6,548 bases of DNA from Acidobacteriaceae bacterium (lineage in GTDB: Bacteria > Acidobacteriota > Terriglobia > Terriglobales > Acidobacteriaceae): contig JARLFX010000023.1 of the NCBI GenBank assembly GCA_031296355.1, positions 1-6,548 of the forward strand, given 5' to 3'. Within the stretch, counting starts at the first letter, position 1. Every line of letters starts with the position of its first letter. This document shows, in pieces, positions 1 through 5,702 of the stretch. The notes beneath the pieces are model-generated. The model was not told the origin of the DNA. It searched no databases and saw nothing but the letters and a program-made list of their open reading frames with translations. The translations under genes were made by a program, and so were the position numbers.

Positions 1-207
1 ATAGACCTTGCAAGAAGCAATATCTCTGCAGCCCTTCTTCTGTGCGAACTCAGCAAAGTGAAAGAGCAGTGGCACTCGACGATACACAACTAGGCGCGAG
101 TACCCGTGTGCTTCCATCCACTCCACGTAGTTCTCGATCTGGGAACAGAGCCAGCTACCGCGGATTCTGTCGATTGTTGAAGGCTTGACGTAATAGTGTT
201 CGAGCAT
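1..207 (-). CDS. Tyrosine recombinase/integrase, N-terminal part (runs off left edge)
   Basis: The reverse strand from the ATG at 207 is open for 69 codons to the window edge and begins MLEHYYVKPSTIDRIRGSW. This opening, followed by IENYVEWMEAHGYSR and RRVPLLFHFAEFAQKKG, matches the N-terminal core-binding (SAM-like) region of XerC/D-like recombinases that come with mobile elements. A GGAGG Shine-Dalgarno (214-218) lies six bases before the ATG, which fixes the start. The catalytic domain (R-H-R-Y) lies outside the window, so activity cannot be judged. Such genes are known as the first of three recombinases in trio elements and as companions of some IS91-family HUH transposases; which applies here depends on DNA to the left. 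The gene points away from parB, with its upstream side at the parB break, so it is probably the first gene of the element that broke parB. Confidence 0.8.
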   Translation of the reverse strand, partial: MLEHYYVKPSTIDRIRGSWLCSQIENYVEWMEAHGYSRLVVYRRVPLLFHFAEFAQKKGCRDIASCKVY

Positions 208-213
208 GGAAAA

Positions 214-239
214 CCTCCATTCGGAAATCTCCGATGGAG
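214..239 (-). promoter_or_regulatory. Hairpin masking the recombinase ribosome binding site
   Basis: On the minus-strand transcript, CTCCATCGG (239-231) can pair with CCGaATGGAG (224-215), with one bulged base and a six-base loop, giving nine base pairs. The 3' arm contains four of the five bases of the GGAGG Shine-Dalgarno at 214-218. The arrangement is seen directly. That it lowers translation of the recombinase, or protects it from read-through transcripts as RBS-masking hairpins do in some insertion sequences, is inference. Confidence 0.5.
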
Positions 240-323
240 ATCCATGATCCTCCTACTCCCGATCATTATGTGCCCTTCGGAACGCGCACCGCCTTTAGCC
301 ATGCGCCTTTCGGTACCGTGGGC

Positions 324-349
324 CACAAAATGACCAACGACACAAAATG
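324..349. repeat. Two direct CACAAAATG repeats at the parB junction
   Basis: The nonamer CACAAAATG occurs at 324-332 and again at 341-349, a 17-bp period. The second copy abuts the first ParB-like codons. Closely spaced short repeats at an element tip are typical of recombinase or transposase binding sites, which is the inferred role. The repeat itself is directly visible. Confidence 0.55.
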
Positions 350-1857
350 CCGCCAGTATCCGCGCCCAGGGCGTATTGTCGCCACTGCTGGTAAGGCCGC
401 TTACCGAAAATGGTTTTGAAATCGTAGCCGGTGCGCGGCGTTACCGCGCCGCGCAGATGGCCGAGATTGCCACCGTGCCGGTGCGCATCGTCAATCTGTC
501 CGACGCCGAAGCCCTGGCCACACAATTGGTTGAGAACCTGATTCGCGCCGAAATTCACCCGATGGAGGAGGCCGAGGGATTCGCACGTTTACTTGCATTG
601 GAGGAACCGAAATACAGCATCGAGCAGATCGGCGCACGAGTTGGAAAATCACCCGCATTCGTGGCTTCGAGGTTGAAATTGGTTGACCTTGTGCCCGCAG
701 CGGTCGATGCCTTCTATGCCGACGAAATCGGCGTGGGCCACGCGCTGTTACTTGCAAAATTGCCCGGTGACGTGCAACAACAAGCGCTTTCGGCTTGCTT
801 CAAGGAAGTCTACAACGGCGGCAGTCAGAAGCCCGCGCGGATTCTCTTGCCGGTGCGCAATCTGCAATTCTGGATCGAGTCGAACGTGTTGCTTGTCTTG
901 AAAGACGCGCCCTTTGATAAGCGCGATGCGCAGCTTGTGCCCACAGCGGGCAGTTGCGCCGACTGCCCCAAACGCACTGGGCATAACAAACTGCTTTTCT
1001 CGGACGACCTTGGAAAACAGGGGGACCGCTGCGTTGATCCCGGCTGCTATCAGGCCAAGGTCTCGGCGCAGGTGGCGAAAACCATCGCCGCTAAGCCACA
1101 GCTTGTGCAGATCAGCACGGCTTACGGGACGCAAAGGGAAGGTAGCCCGGTGTTGCCGCGCAACAAGTACACCGCCATCCGCGACGACAAGCCGAAGTCC
1201 AACGACGAGGCAAAGCGCCCGGAGTTCAAGGTGTGCAAGTTCACCACCGATGCCATCGTCACCGAGGGCAGCGACATCGGGACCGTGCATAAGGTGTGCG
1301 CAAATCCCGCTTGCCCCATTCATCATCCGAGGAAGGCAAACAGCAATGGGGCGAACGATGATGGATTCAAAGCCGAACAGGAGAAGCGGCGCAGGGAGGA
1401 AGCCATTGCCAACACAACCGGCTTGCGCGTTCTCTCTGCCATCGGCGCGGCGGTCCCGGTACGGCTGATGAAACGCGACCTGCTGTTTGTGGCCGAACGC
1501 ATGGTCAACCTGCTGGACGAGAACCGCGTCGCGATTCTCGCCAAGCAGCACGGCATCAAGAAGGCCAAGGAGAACGATTCCATCGGCAAACTCTTCGCGG
1601 CCTTTCTTCGCCGTGCCGACGAAGGCACGTTGGGCCGCGCCGTGGTCGAGGCCGTTATCTTGCTCACTGCCTCGCGCGGGAATGCTGCGCACGTTCTACG
1701 CGAAGCCGCCGAGGTTTACAAGGTGGACGTGGCCGCAATCACGGCCACGGTCAAGCAGGAGTTCGCCGCCAAGGAAAAAGTGAAAACGGCGAAGAAGGCC
1801 GCACCTAAGGCACCTGCGAAGGCACCGGCAAAGACCGCGAAAAGAGCGGCGGCGTAA
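346..1857 (+). pseudogene. parB: ParB/Spo0J-family partition protein, N-terminus missing
   Basis: ParB proteins bind centromere-like parS DNA and act with ParA in plasmid or chromosome partition. ParB-like sequence starts abruptly as AASIRAQGVLSPLLVRP at about 349; an in-frame TGA at 331-333 lies upstream and the usual first 50 or so residues, including the first CTP-site box, are absent. Counting from the TTG at 376: GARRYRAAQMA (19-29) is the GxRRxRA nucleotide box, ENLIRAEIHPMEEAEGF (53-69) the next conserved ParB box, and 79-130 the HTH DNA-binding region. Two Cys clusters follow, C194/C197/C219/C224 and C287/C308/C313 with H316-H317, resembling the metal-binding inserts of some plasmid and PRTRC-type ParB proteins. 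The tail is a Lys/Ala/Pro repeat. The body is intact for almost 500 codons, so the break may be recent; translation from TTG 376 is possible but has no convincing ribosome site, and loss of box I should impair CTP-dependent function. Confidence 0.75.
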
Positions 1858-1878
1858 CCCACCTGAACAGAGTCCCTT

Positions 1879-1908
1879 GCGGAGCTTGAGCGATCAGGCT
1901 CCGCTTTT
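1879..1908 (+). terminator. Intrinsic terminator after parB
   Basis: GCGGAGCTTG (1879-1888) pairs with CAGGCTCCGC (1895-1904) over ten base pairs with one G-U wobble and a six-base loop (AGCGAT). TTTT (1905-1908) follows at once and then CTCT. It lies 22 bp past the parB stop and should isolate parB from the MarR-led cassette. Confidence 0.85.
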
Positions 1909-1912
1909 CTCT

Positions 1913-1980
1913 GCCCGTCTTCCTGCCCTTGTACGCGCTCCCGCCACAGCGGGAGGCCGTCTTTCGCCCTCCCGACGGGC
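1913..1980 (+). repeat. Nested and competing inverted repeats between parB and marR
   Basis: An outer pair GCCCGTC (1913-1919) and GACGGGC (1974-1980) encloses CTCCCGC (1938-1944) facing GCGGGAG (1949-1955). That inner right arm can instead pair, as CGGGAGG (1950-1956), with CCTCCCG (1968-1974). There is no T-run, so a simple terminator is unlikely. The sequence is GC-rich and noncoding. It could be a structured transcript end, a protein-binding site or the remnant of an element end; nothing in the sequence chooses between these. Confidence 0.4.
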
Positions 1981-1993
1981 AGCTCAGCGCTGT

Positions 1994-2026
1994 GATTTGA
2001 CAAATCCAAATATAATTAGGTACCAT
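1994..2026 (+). promoter_or_regulatory. Cassette promoter with palindromic operator candidate
   Basis: A consensus -35 hexamer TTGACA lies at 1997-2002. The best-spaced -10 is TACCAT at 2021-2026 (18-bp spacer); a perfect TATAAT at 2011-2016 is only 8 bp from TTGACA and would need a poor -35 further upstream. GATTTG-A-CAAATC (1994-2006) is a 13-bp perfect palindrome lying across the -35. MarR proteins are dimers that usually repress their own operon from such a site, so this is the inferred MarR operator. ACTAT direct repeats (2027-2031, 2042-2046) and GGTACC (2019-2024) follow downstream. Confidence 0.6.
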
Positions 2027-2060
2027 ACTATCAGTTGGCAGACTATAAGGCGACATATCA

Positions 2061-2570
2061 ATGAGCGAGTTCGATACAACTTTACTGAGTGCAAAGTACA
2101 AGGCGCTCCTTCCCGAGGCTGCTAAGACGGGGGCCGATGAGACGGCCCTCGCTGGCTGCTTCACATTGCTAAGCGTAGCTGATGCCGTCTTCAGTGCTTG
2201 CCACGAGCGTCTTGCTCAGTATCAGTTGTCCGAAGGTCGCTTTGCGGTTCTGCTGCTGCTGCGTCAGAGTTCATCAAATCTCACTCCCTCTGAACTGGCC
2301 GACCAGGCCGATGTTACGCGCGCCACGATGACACGACTGCTCGATGGGCTTGTGAGAGATGGCTTCGTGAACAGAGAGGAGGTTGATGGCGATAGGCGTA
2401 GCTTTGCCGTCTCCCTTACGCCCAAAGGACAGAAGGTAATAGGGAAAGTTATCCCTTTGCAATTGCAATGGCTGGAATCCCTCTTTGCGAACCTAACGAT
2501 AGGGGCCAGGAAGAACCTTCTTGAGAGTTTACAGATGATCGGCAGAAAGGTTCGACATGAACAGCAATAA
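2061..2570 (+). CDS. MarR-family transcriptional regulator
   Basis: This 169-residue protein has MarR length and layout: an N-terminal dimerisation helix region (about 25-70), a winged helix with LTPSELADQADVTRATMTRL (74-93) as the HTH, the wing DGDRRSFAVSLTPKG (109-123) with its typical DxRRxxVxLTxKG form, and a C-terminal dimerisation helix to 169. MarR dimers normally leave DNA when they bind a small phenolic ligand or are oxidised; Cys33 and Cys47 are available but are not a recognised redox pair. It is the first gene of the cassette, behind a promoter with an overlapping palindrome, so autorepression and control of the downstream enzymes are likely. The ATG at 2061 follows only a weak AAGG (2047-2050), ten bases away. 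Its end overlaps the next gene by 14 bp, suggesting translational coupling. Family is certain; ligand unknown. Confidence 0.93.
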   Translation: MSEFDTTLLSAKYKALLPEAAKTGADETALAGCFTLLSVADAVFSACHERLAQYQLSEGRFAVLLLLRQSSSNLTPSELADQADVTRATMTRLLDGLVRDGFVNREEVDGDRRSFAVSLTPKGQKVIGKVIPLQLQWLESLFANLTIGARKNLLESLQMIGRKVRHEQQ

Positions 2571-3216
2571 GTCGTTAGAACCCAGTGAGAGACGAAGCGC
2601 GATTGTGCTCATTGAGTTTCAACGTGAGTGGCTAGACCCCGCTGAGGGCAAACTGGAGCGCTTGATGCAGGACCAAAATCAGTTCGCCGAATCGCAACGT
2701 TTTGCAAGTCAGGCTCTGGAAACTGCGCGGACAGCACGCATGCATATAATTCACGTTCCTTGCTCATTTGAGCCCGGCTATCCGGAACTCGGTGGGGGGC
2801 ACCACTTCCACTTGGGGTTGTTTGCGGCCATCCAGAAGGCCGGAACTTGGACTGGCAAAGGACACGCCTTCGCCAAGGGTTTTGGGCCTCGGCCCGGGGA
2901 GTTTGTTGTAAGCGGTCGCATTGGAGCCAGTGCGTTCTCCCACTCTAATCTTGATGCCTATCTGCGTAACAACGGAATCACCAGCCTATTTCTGGCCGGC
3001 TACGCTTTGCATGTTTGCGTCGAATCCACGCTGCGCGCGGCGCATGATCTCGGCTATGAAGCGACTGTTCTGGAGGACGCGTGCGCGGCGTTTAACCAAG
3101 CTCAGCGTCAGCACGTTCTGGAAGAAGTAGTTCAACATTTTGGCGCACGGATGACTGTCAGCGCTTTCCGCGCGGCCCTGGTGGCCAGAACGGAATCTGA
3201 CGCCATATCACGCTGA
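2557..3216 (+). CDS. Isochorismatase-like cysteine hydrolase with altered catalytic triad
   Basis: The 219-residue protein has the single-domain isochorismatase/nicotinamidase fold pattern: first strand [13 protein letters not shown] (15-27), a central segment with GARR-free loop and HxH motif GGGHHFHLG (79-87), strand [14 protein letters not shown] (114-127), and the nucleophile region [20 protein letters not shown] (148-167), then VLEDACAAF (171-179). Known members use Asp, Lys and Cys to hydrolyse amides, enol ethers or related bonds. Here Cys154 is kept, but the Asp position is Glu20 (Glu occurs in some relatives with LIEFQ) and the Lys position aligns with Arg121. Substrate is therefore not predictable, and the enzyme may have shifted chemistry. 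A strong ribosome site (AGAAAGG, 2544-2550) lies six bases before the ATG inside the end of marR, so the two are co-expressed. There is no signal peptide, so it is cytoplasmic. Confidence 0.88.
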   Translation: MNSNKSLEPSERRSAIVLIEFQREWLDPAEGKLERLMQDQNQFAESQRFASQALETARTARMHIIHVPCSFEPGYPELGGGHHFHLGLFAAIQKAGTWTGKGHAFAKGFGPRPGEFVVSGRIGASAFSHSNLDAYLRNNGITSLFLAGYALHVCVESTLRAAHDLGYEATVLEDACAAFNQAQRQHVLEEVVQHFGARMTVSAFRAALVARTESDAISR

Positions 3217-3226
3217 CGCTTTCCAT

Positions 3227-3260
3227 ACAGGTAGCAAACCTGTCAGAACGACAGAAAGGT
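3227..3260 (+). promoter_or_regulatory. Mutually exclusive hairpins over the CMD-gene ribosome site
   Basis: ACAGGT (3227-3232) pairs perfectly with ACCTGT (3238-3243) around a five-base loop. The same left-hand bases ACCTGTC (3238-3244) can instead pair with GACAG (3250-3254) and, past an AA bulge, AGGT (3257-3260). The second fold buries the AGAAAGG Shine-Dalgarno (3253-3259) of the gene starting at 3266; the first frees it. The first arm starts only 10 bases after the hydrolase stop, within reach of a terminating ribosome. A translational switch is inference; both pairings are seen. Confidence 0.4.
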
Positions 3261-3265
3261 GCAAT

Positions 3266-3673
3266 ATGAAAAACAGCGAACGGTATCAGCGGGGACTCGA
3301 CAAATTGGCCGAGATAGATGGTCAGCAAGGGCAGAAGGTGATTGACAGCCTAGCTGACATTGCCCCCGATTTTGCGCAATACCTGATTGAATTTCCTTTT
3401 GGCGACATCTACAGCCGCCCAGGGTTAGACCTGCGTACACGGGAGTTGACAACCGTCTCAGCCTTGACCGCCTTGGGCAATGCCGCACCTCAATTGAAGG
3501 TCCATCTTCATGCTGCTCTCAATGTGGGGTGCAGCCGTCAAGAAATTGTCGAAACAATTATGCAGATGGCTGTGTATGCGGGATTTCCTGCGGCCTTGAA
3601 TGGATTATTTGTGGCTAGGGAAGTCTTTGGAGAGCGGAATACTCCAATACAGCCCACTCAAGGCAAAGATTGA
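3266..3673 (+). CDS. Carboxymuconolactone decarboxylase (CMD)-family protein
   Basis: The 135 residues form one CMD domain. [15 protein letters not shown] (57-71), the His-bearing [20 protein letters not shown] (77-96) and [23 protein letters not shown] (ending at 121) are the conserved helices of the all-alpha CMD fold. Glu60, His80 and His82 are in the usual polar positions. It lacks the CxxC pair of the AhpD peroxidase branch (only Cys89), so it is not an AhpD-type alkylhydroperoxidase. True gamma-carboxymuconolactone decarboxylases act in protocatechuate breakdown, but no other gene of that pathway is here and most family members have other or unknown substrates. A ribosome site (AGAAAGG) lies six bases before the ATG, sharing the same CAGAAAGGT string as the upstream hydrolase. 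It follows that gene by 49 bp and precedes the SDR by 16 bp, so all three are probably one transcript. Confidence 0.9.
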   Translation: MKNSERYQRGLDKLAEIDGQQGQKVIDSLADIAPDFAQYLIEFPFGDIYSRPGLDLRTRELTTVSALTALGNAAPQLKVHLHAALNVGCSRQEIVETIMQMAVYAGFPAALNGLFVAREVFGERNTPIQPTQGKD

Positions 3674-3689
3674 TTTTGGAGGGAACAAG

Positions 3690-4481
3690 ATGCCAGAAGT
3701 GCAGGTTGCAAAGCAGATCTTCGGAGCGTCACGCGTCTTGGAAGGTAAGGTGGCCCTAGTAACAGGGGCCACCGGCGGTATTGGCCGAGCCTGCGCGATG
3801 ATGCTTGGGCAGCAAGGTGCCAGCGTAGTTGTCGGTGGCCGCAGGGAAAGGGAGGGCCAGGAGACAGCCGCGCTCATTCGCGCTCAGGATGCCGAGGCTG
3901 CTTTTGTATCAGCCGACATTGCCTCCGAGATTGAGGTTGAACGTATGATCACAACGACAGTGGAGCGGTTTGGCCGGATTGATATCGCAGTGAATAATGC
4001 TGCGGCCGAAGGTCCGGTGGCGCTGCTGGCGGAGCAACGCAGTGAAGATGTCGAACACCTGCTCGATGTCAATATCAAGGGCACATGGCTCTGCTTGAAA
4101 TATGAGTTGGAAGCCATGTTGCGCTTTGGTGGAGGCGCAATTGTCAACATCGTGTCCATTCATGGACTCGGTGCGGTTGTGCCGGGGTTCTCAATCTATA
4201 CCGCATCGAAACACGCAATCGTGGGCTTAACAAAGGCAGCAGCGCTCGACTACGCTCAATCCGGCATTCGCGTGAATGCGGTCGCGCCGGGGCCGACGCG
4301 GACGGAGATGTTAAAGCGGGCTGGGGGCGACAACATTGAATCGTTTGCGGAAATGCTGCCTGCCCAGCGGCTGGGTCGGCCCGAGGAAATAGCGGAGGCT
4401 GTTGTATGGTTAGCTTCCGCAGCGTCGTCCTTTGTGAATGGGCATGTGCTAGCCGTCGACGGTGGCTATCTCGCGCAATAA
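3690..4481 (+). CDS. Short-chain dehydrogenase/reductase (SDR), classical type
   Basis: The start at 3690 is chosen for its GGAGGG ribosome site (3678-3683, six bases away); an in-frame ATG at 3600 lies inside the CMD gene and adds 30 unrelated residues. The 263-residue protein is a complete classical SDR: Rossmann motif TGATGGIG (25-32), Arg51-Arg52 after the second strand, which favours NADP(H), NNAA (102-105), and the tetrad Asn128, Ser156, Tyr170, Lys174 within IYTASK. APGPTRTEM (199-207) and the C-terminal VDGGYLAQ are also typical. The Ser-Tyr gap is one residue longer than in most classical members. The reaction is reversible oxidation of an alcohol or reduction of a carbonyl in the cytoplasm. 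With a CMD protein and cysteine hydrolase upstream it probably handles the same metabolite; the substrate is not readable. Confidence 0.93.
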   Translation: MPEVQVAKQIFGASRVLEGKVALVTGATGGIGRACAMMLGQQGASVVVGGRREREGQETAALIRAQDAEAAFVSADIASEIEVERMITTTVERFGRIDIAVNNAAAEGPVALLAEQRSEDVEHLLDVNIKGTWLCLKYELEAMLRFGGGAIVNIVSIHGLGAVVPGFSIYTASKHAIVGLTKAAALDYAQSGIRVNAVAPGPTRTEMLKRAGGDNIESFAEMLPAQRLGRPEEIAEAVVWLASAASSFVNGHVLAVDGGYLAQ

Positions 4482-4492
4482 CAAAATTTTGT
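4481..4492. repeat. Perfect 12-bp AT-rich palindrome after the SDR gene
   Basis: ACAAAATTTTGT is self-complementary and begins on the last base of the SDR stop codon. With no unpaired centre it makes a poor RNA hairpin and is better suited to binding a dimeric protein. Its use is unknown, and an AT-rich palindrome of this length may also arise by chance. Confidence 0.3.
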
Positions 4493-4547
4493 CCGAGGTG
4501 CCCGCTTGAGATGAAACAAATGCAAACGACGAAAAAAGAAGGTAAGA

Positions 4548-4778
4548 GTGGTAATGAGTAATTCCAATAAGACGAACCACTCCCTCATTCACGTTCATGT
4601 GTGCGTGCATTGTGGCAGCGCCTTCCGAAGAGAGGAGTACATAGGCAGAGCGATTACCTCCGGCATCTACCATTGCCCAAAGTGTGGTCTCGATGGTCCG
4701 TTGAATATCGAGATACACGAGGTCGAAGACCTCGCCGGGAACAAGGACAATCCCTCGGACGCTGGTTCATCCAGCTAG
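4548..4778 (+). CDS. Small zinc-ribbon protein of unknown function
   Basis: The 76-residue product has two CxxC knuckles, CVHCG (Cys19, Cys22) and CPKCG (Cys43, Cys46), separated by 20 residues, which is the spacing of a single zinc ribbon. The stretch FRREEYIGRAITSGIYHCPK between and around them is basic and hydrophobic, and an acidic, Ser-rich tail (59-76) follows. Such ribbons bind nucleic acid or proteins, or occur as redox or metal-carrier modules; I cannot assign a role. The start is GTG 4548 (GAAGG at 4538-4542) or ATG 4554, two codons later. It lies 66 bp after the SDR gene on the same strand with no terminator visible between them, so it may be the last gene of the cassette. Its end overlaps the convergent LysR gene by 12 bp. 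Confidence 0.72.
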   Translation: MVMSNSNKTNHSLIHVHVCVHCGSAFRREEYIGRAITSGIYHCPKCGLDGPLNIEIHEVEDLAGNKDNPSDAGSSS

Positions 4779-4794
4779 AGGCAGGCGCCCCTGC
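4761..4794. other. Short hairpins at the convergent gene ends
   Basis: GCTGG-TTCAT-CCAGC (4761-4775) spans both stop codons, and GCAGG-CGCC-CCTGC (4781-4794) follows. Each stem is only five base pairs and neither has a T-run on either strand. They may help end converging transcripts, but by sequence they are weaker than a standard intrinsic terminator. Confidence 0.3.
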
Positions 4795-5702
4795 TGCGGG
4801 GGAGGGATGCTCCTCAGCTTGCGTCCCGCAGCACGGACGAATTCGCTTACGAGCCGGGTTTTGTTGTCGGATCGCGTCGCAAGGCGAGTAACAAGTTTCA
4901 GGCGATCCTCCACGAGTGGCCGCATCGTAATGCCGTCGGAGGCAATTCGCCAAGCTGCATCGCGAGGCAGAAATGCCACTCCCTTGTGCGCCAGCACCAG
5001 TTCCGACGCTTCCTCTGCAGTCATGACGTAATGCAGATCAGAAGCAGTGATCCCCTTTTCGAAAGCAACCTTCTGGATCATCTCGAAAACATGCGGGTTG
5101 ACGTAGGAAGCGGGGAGAATCCACTCATAGGCTTGTAAATCCTCCAAGCGCAGCTCTTTGCGATCTGCAAGGGAGTCCTCTTTGGACAGCGCAATGTAGA
5201 GCCGGGCTTCGGCGACCGTCAGAAAGGTGAGAGTGGGCGTGTCCGGAATGGACGTAACCAATGCCATGTCCAGTTTTCCCGTTGCAACCATATGTGCGAG
5301 TTCATGCGAATAGTTGCTCCACAGTTTCACTTTCAAGCCAGGATAGAGAGGAAGCTGAACCGACTGGAGGGTTGTAACCAGAAACGGATCGGTGTAGGCC
5401 GACTTCCCGAGATTGAGAACCTCGTCAGCTCCGCGCGATGCCGCTGTTGCGCTCAATACTGCGCGCTCAGCGTGCAGCAAGGCATTGCGGGCCTCCTGCA
5501 CAAAATGGCGACCGGGTTCGGTCAACTCGACAAGCTGGTGATTGCGCTTGAATAGGCGCACCCCGACCATCCCTTCCAGTTCCATGATTCGCTTGCTCAG
5601 CGTGGATTGGTCGATCCGCAGGCGTTCTGCCGCTCGGGAAAAATTGAGCTCTTCCGCTAAGACTATCGCGGCCAGAAGCAATCGGATTTCTGGTAGCACC
5701 AT
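4767..5702 (-). CDS. LysR-type transcriptional regulator
   Basis: The start at 5702 is set by a strong AGGAGG (5709-5714) six bases upstream, giving 311 residues, the normal LysR length. The frame stays open about 100 codons further upstream but that part has no LysR character. The N-terminal HTH runs from about 15 to 52, with NFSRAAERLRIDQSTLSKRI (20-39), ELEGMVGVRLFKR (41-53) and the linker helix to about 88. The effector-binding domain follows from about 95, with DMALVTS (145-151) and GVAFLPRDAA (241-250) at usual places. LysR proteins are tetramers that often activate a divergent gene and sense a pathway metabolite. Here the divergent neighbour is the excisionase-integrase module, while the enzyme cassette is convergent, so its target is uncertain: the cassette in trans, itself, or a gene lost when the integrase module arrived. 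Confidence 0.93.
   Translation of the reverse strand: MVLPEIRLLLAAIVLAEELNFSRAAERLRIDQSTLSKRIMELEGMVGVRLFKRNHQLVELTEPGRHFVQEARNALLHAERAVLSATAASRGADEVLNLGKSAYTDPFLVTTLQSVQLPLYPGLKVKLWSNYSHELAHMVATGKLDMALVTSIPDTPTLTFLTVAEARLYIALSKEDSLADRKELRLEDLQAYEWILPASYVNPHVFEMIQKVAFEKGITASDLHYVMTAEEASELVLAHKGVAFLPRDAAWRIASDGITMRPLVEDRLKLVTRLATRSDNKTRLVSEFVRAAGRKLRSIPPPQQGRLPLAG

Larger units (their letters stand above)
1..348 (-). mobile_element. End region of a recombinase-bearing mobile element
   Basis: This block holds the recombinase start and about 140 bp of noncoding DNA (208-345) with no recognisable gene on either strand. It stops where ParB-homologous coding sequence begins. Two copies of CACAAAATG sit at that border. 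The element body would extend left out of the window. The right boundary is inferred from the loss of ParB homology between 331 and 349; no terminal inverted repeat or target-site duplication can be tested because the other end is not present. Element class is unresolved. Confidence 0.5.

Noticed and set aside
748..1692. A 314-codon open frame antisense to parB
   Set aside because: It is a high-GC codon-bias shadow with no recognisable motif, while the sense strand is clearly ParB.
2011..2016. Perfect TATAAT as the -10 for TTGACA at 1997-2002
   Set aside because: The spacer would be 8 bp, far from about 17 bp; it could work only with a poor -35 near 1988.
3266..3673. AhpD-type alkylhydroperoxidase as the identity of the CMD protein
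   Set aside because: The CxxC redox pair that defines AhpD is absent; only one cysteine is present.
3600..3689. An upstream in-frame ATG giving the SDR 30 extra residues
   Set aside because: It lies inside the CMD gene in another frame and has no ribosome site; GGAGGG sits six bases before the ATG at 3690 and the SDR fold starts shortly after.
4511..4561. A 16-codon ORF (MKQMQTTKKEGKSGNE) overlapping the zinc-ribbon start
   Set aside because: It has no proper ribosome site and no leader-peptide signature; a coupling peptide cannot be excluded but is unsupported.
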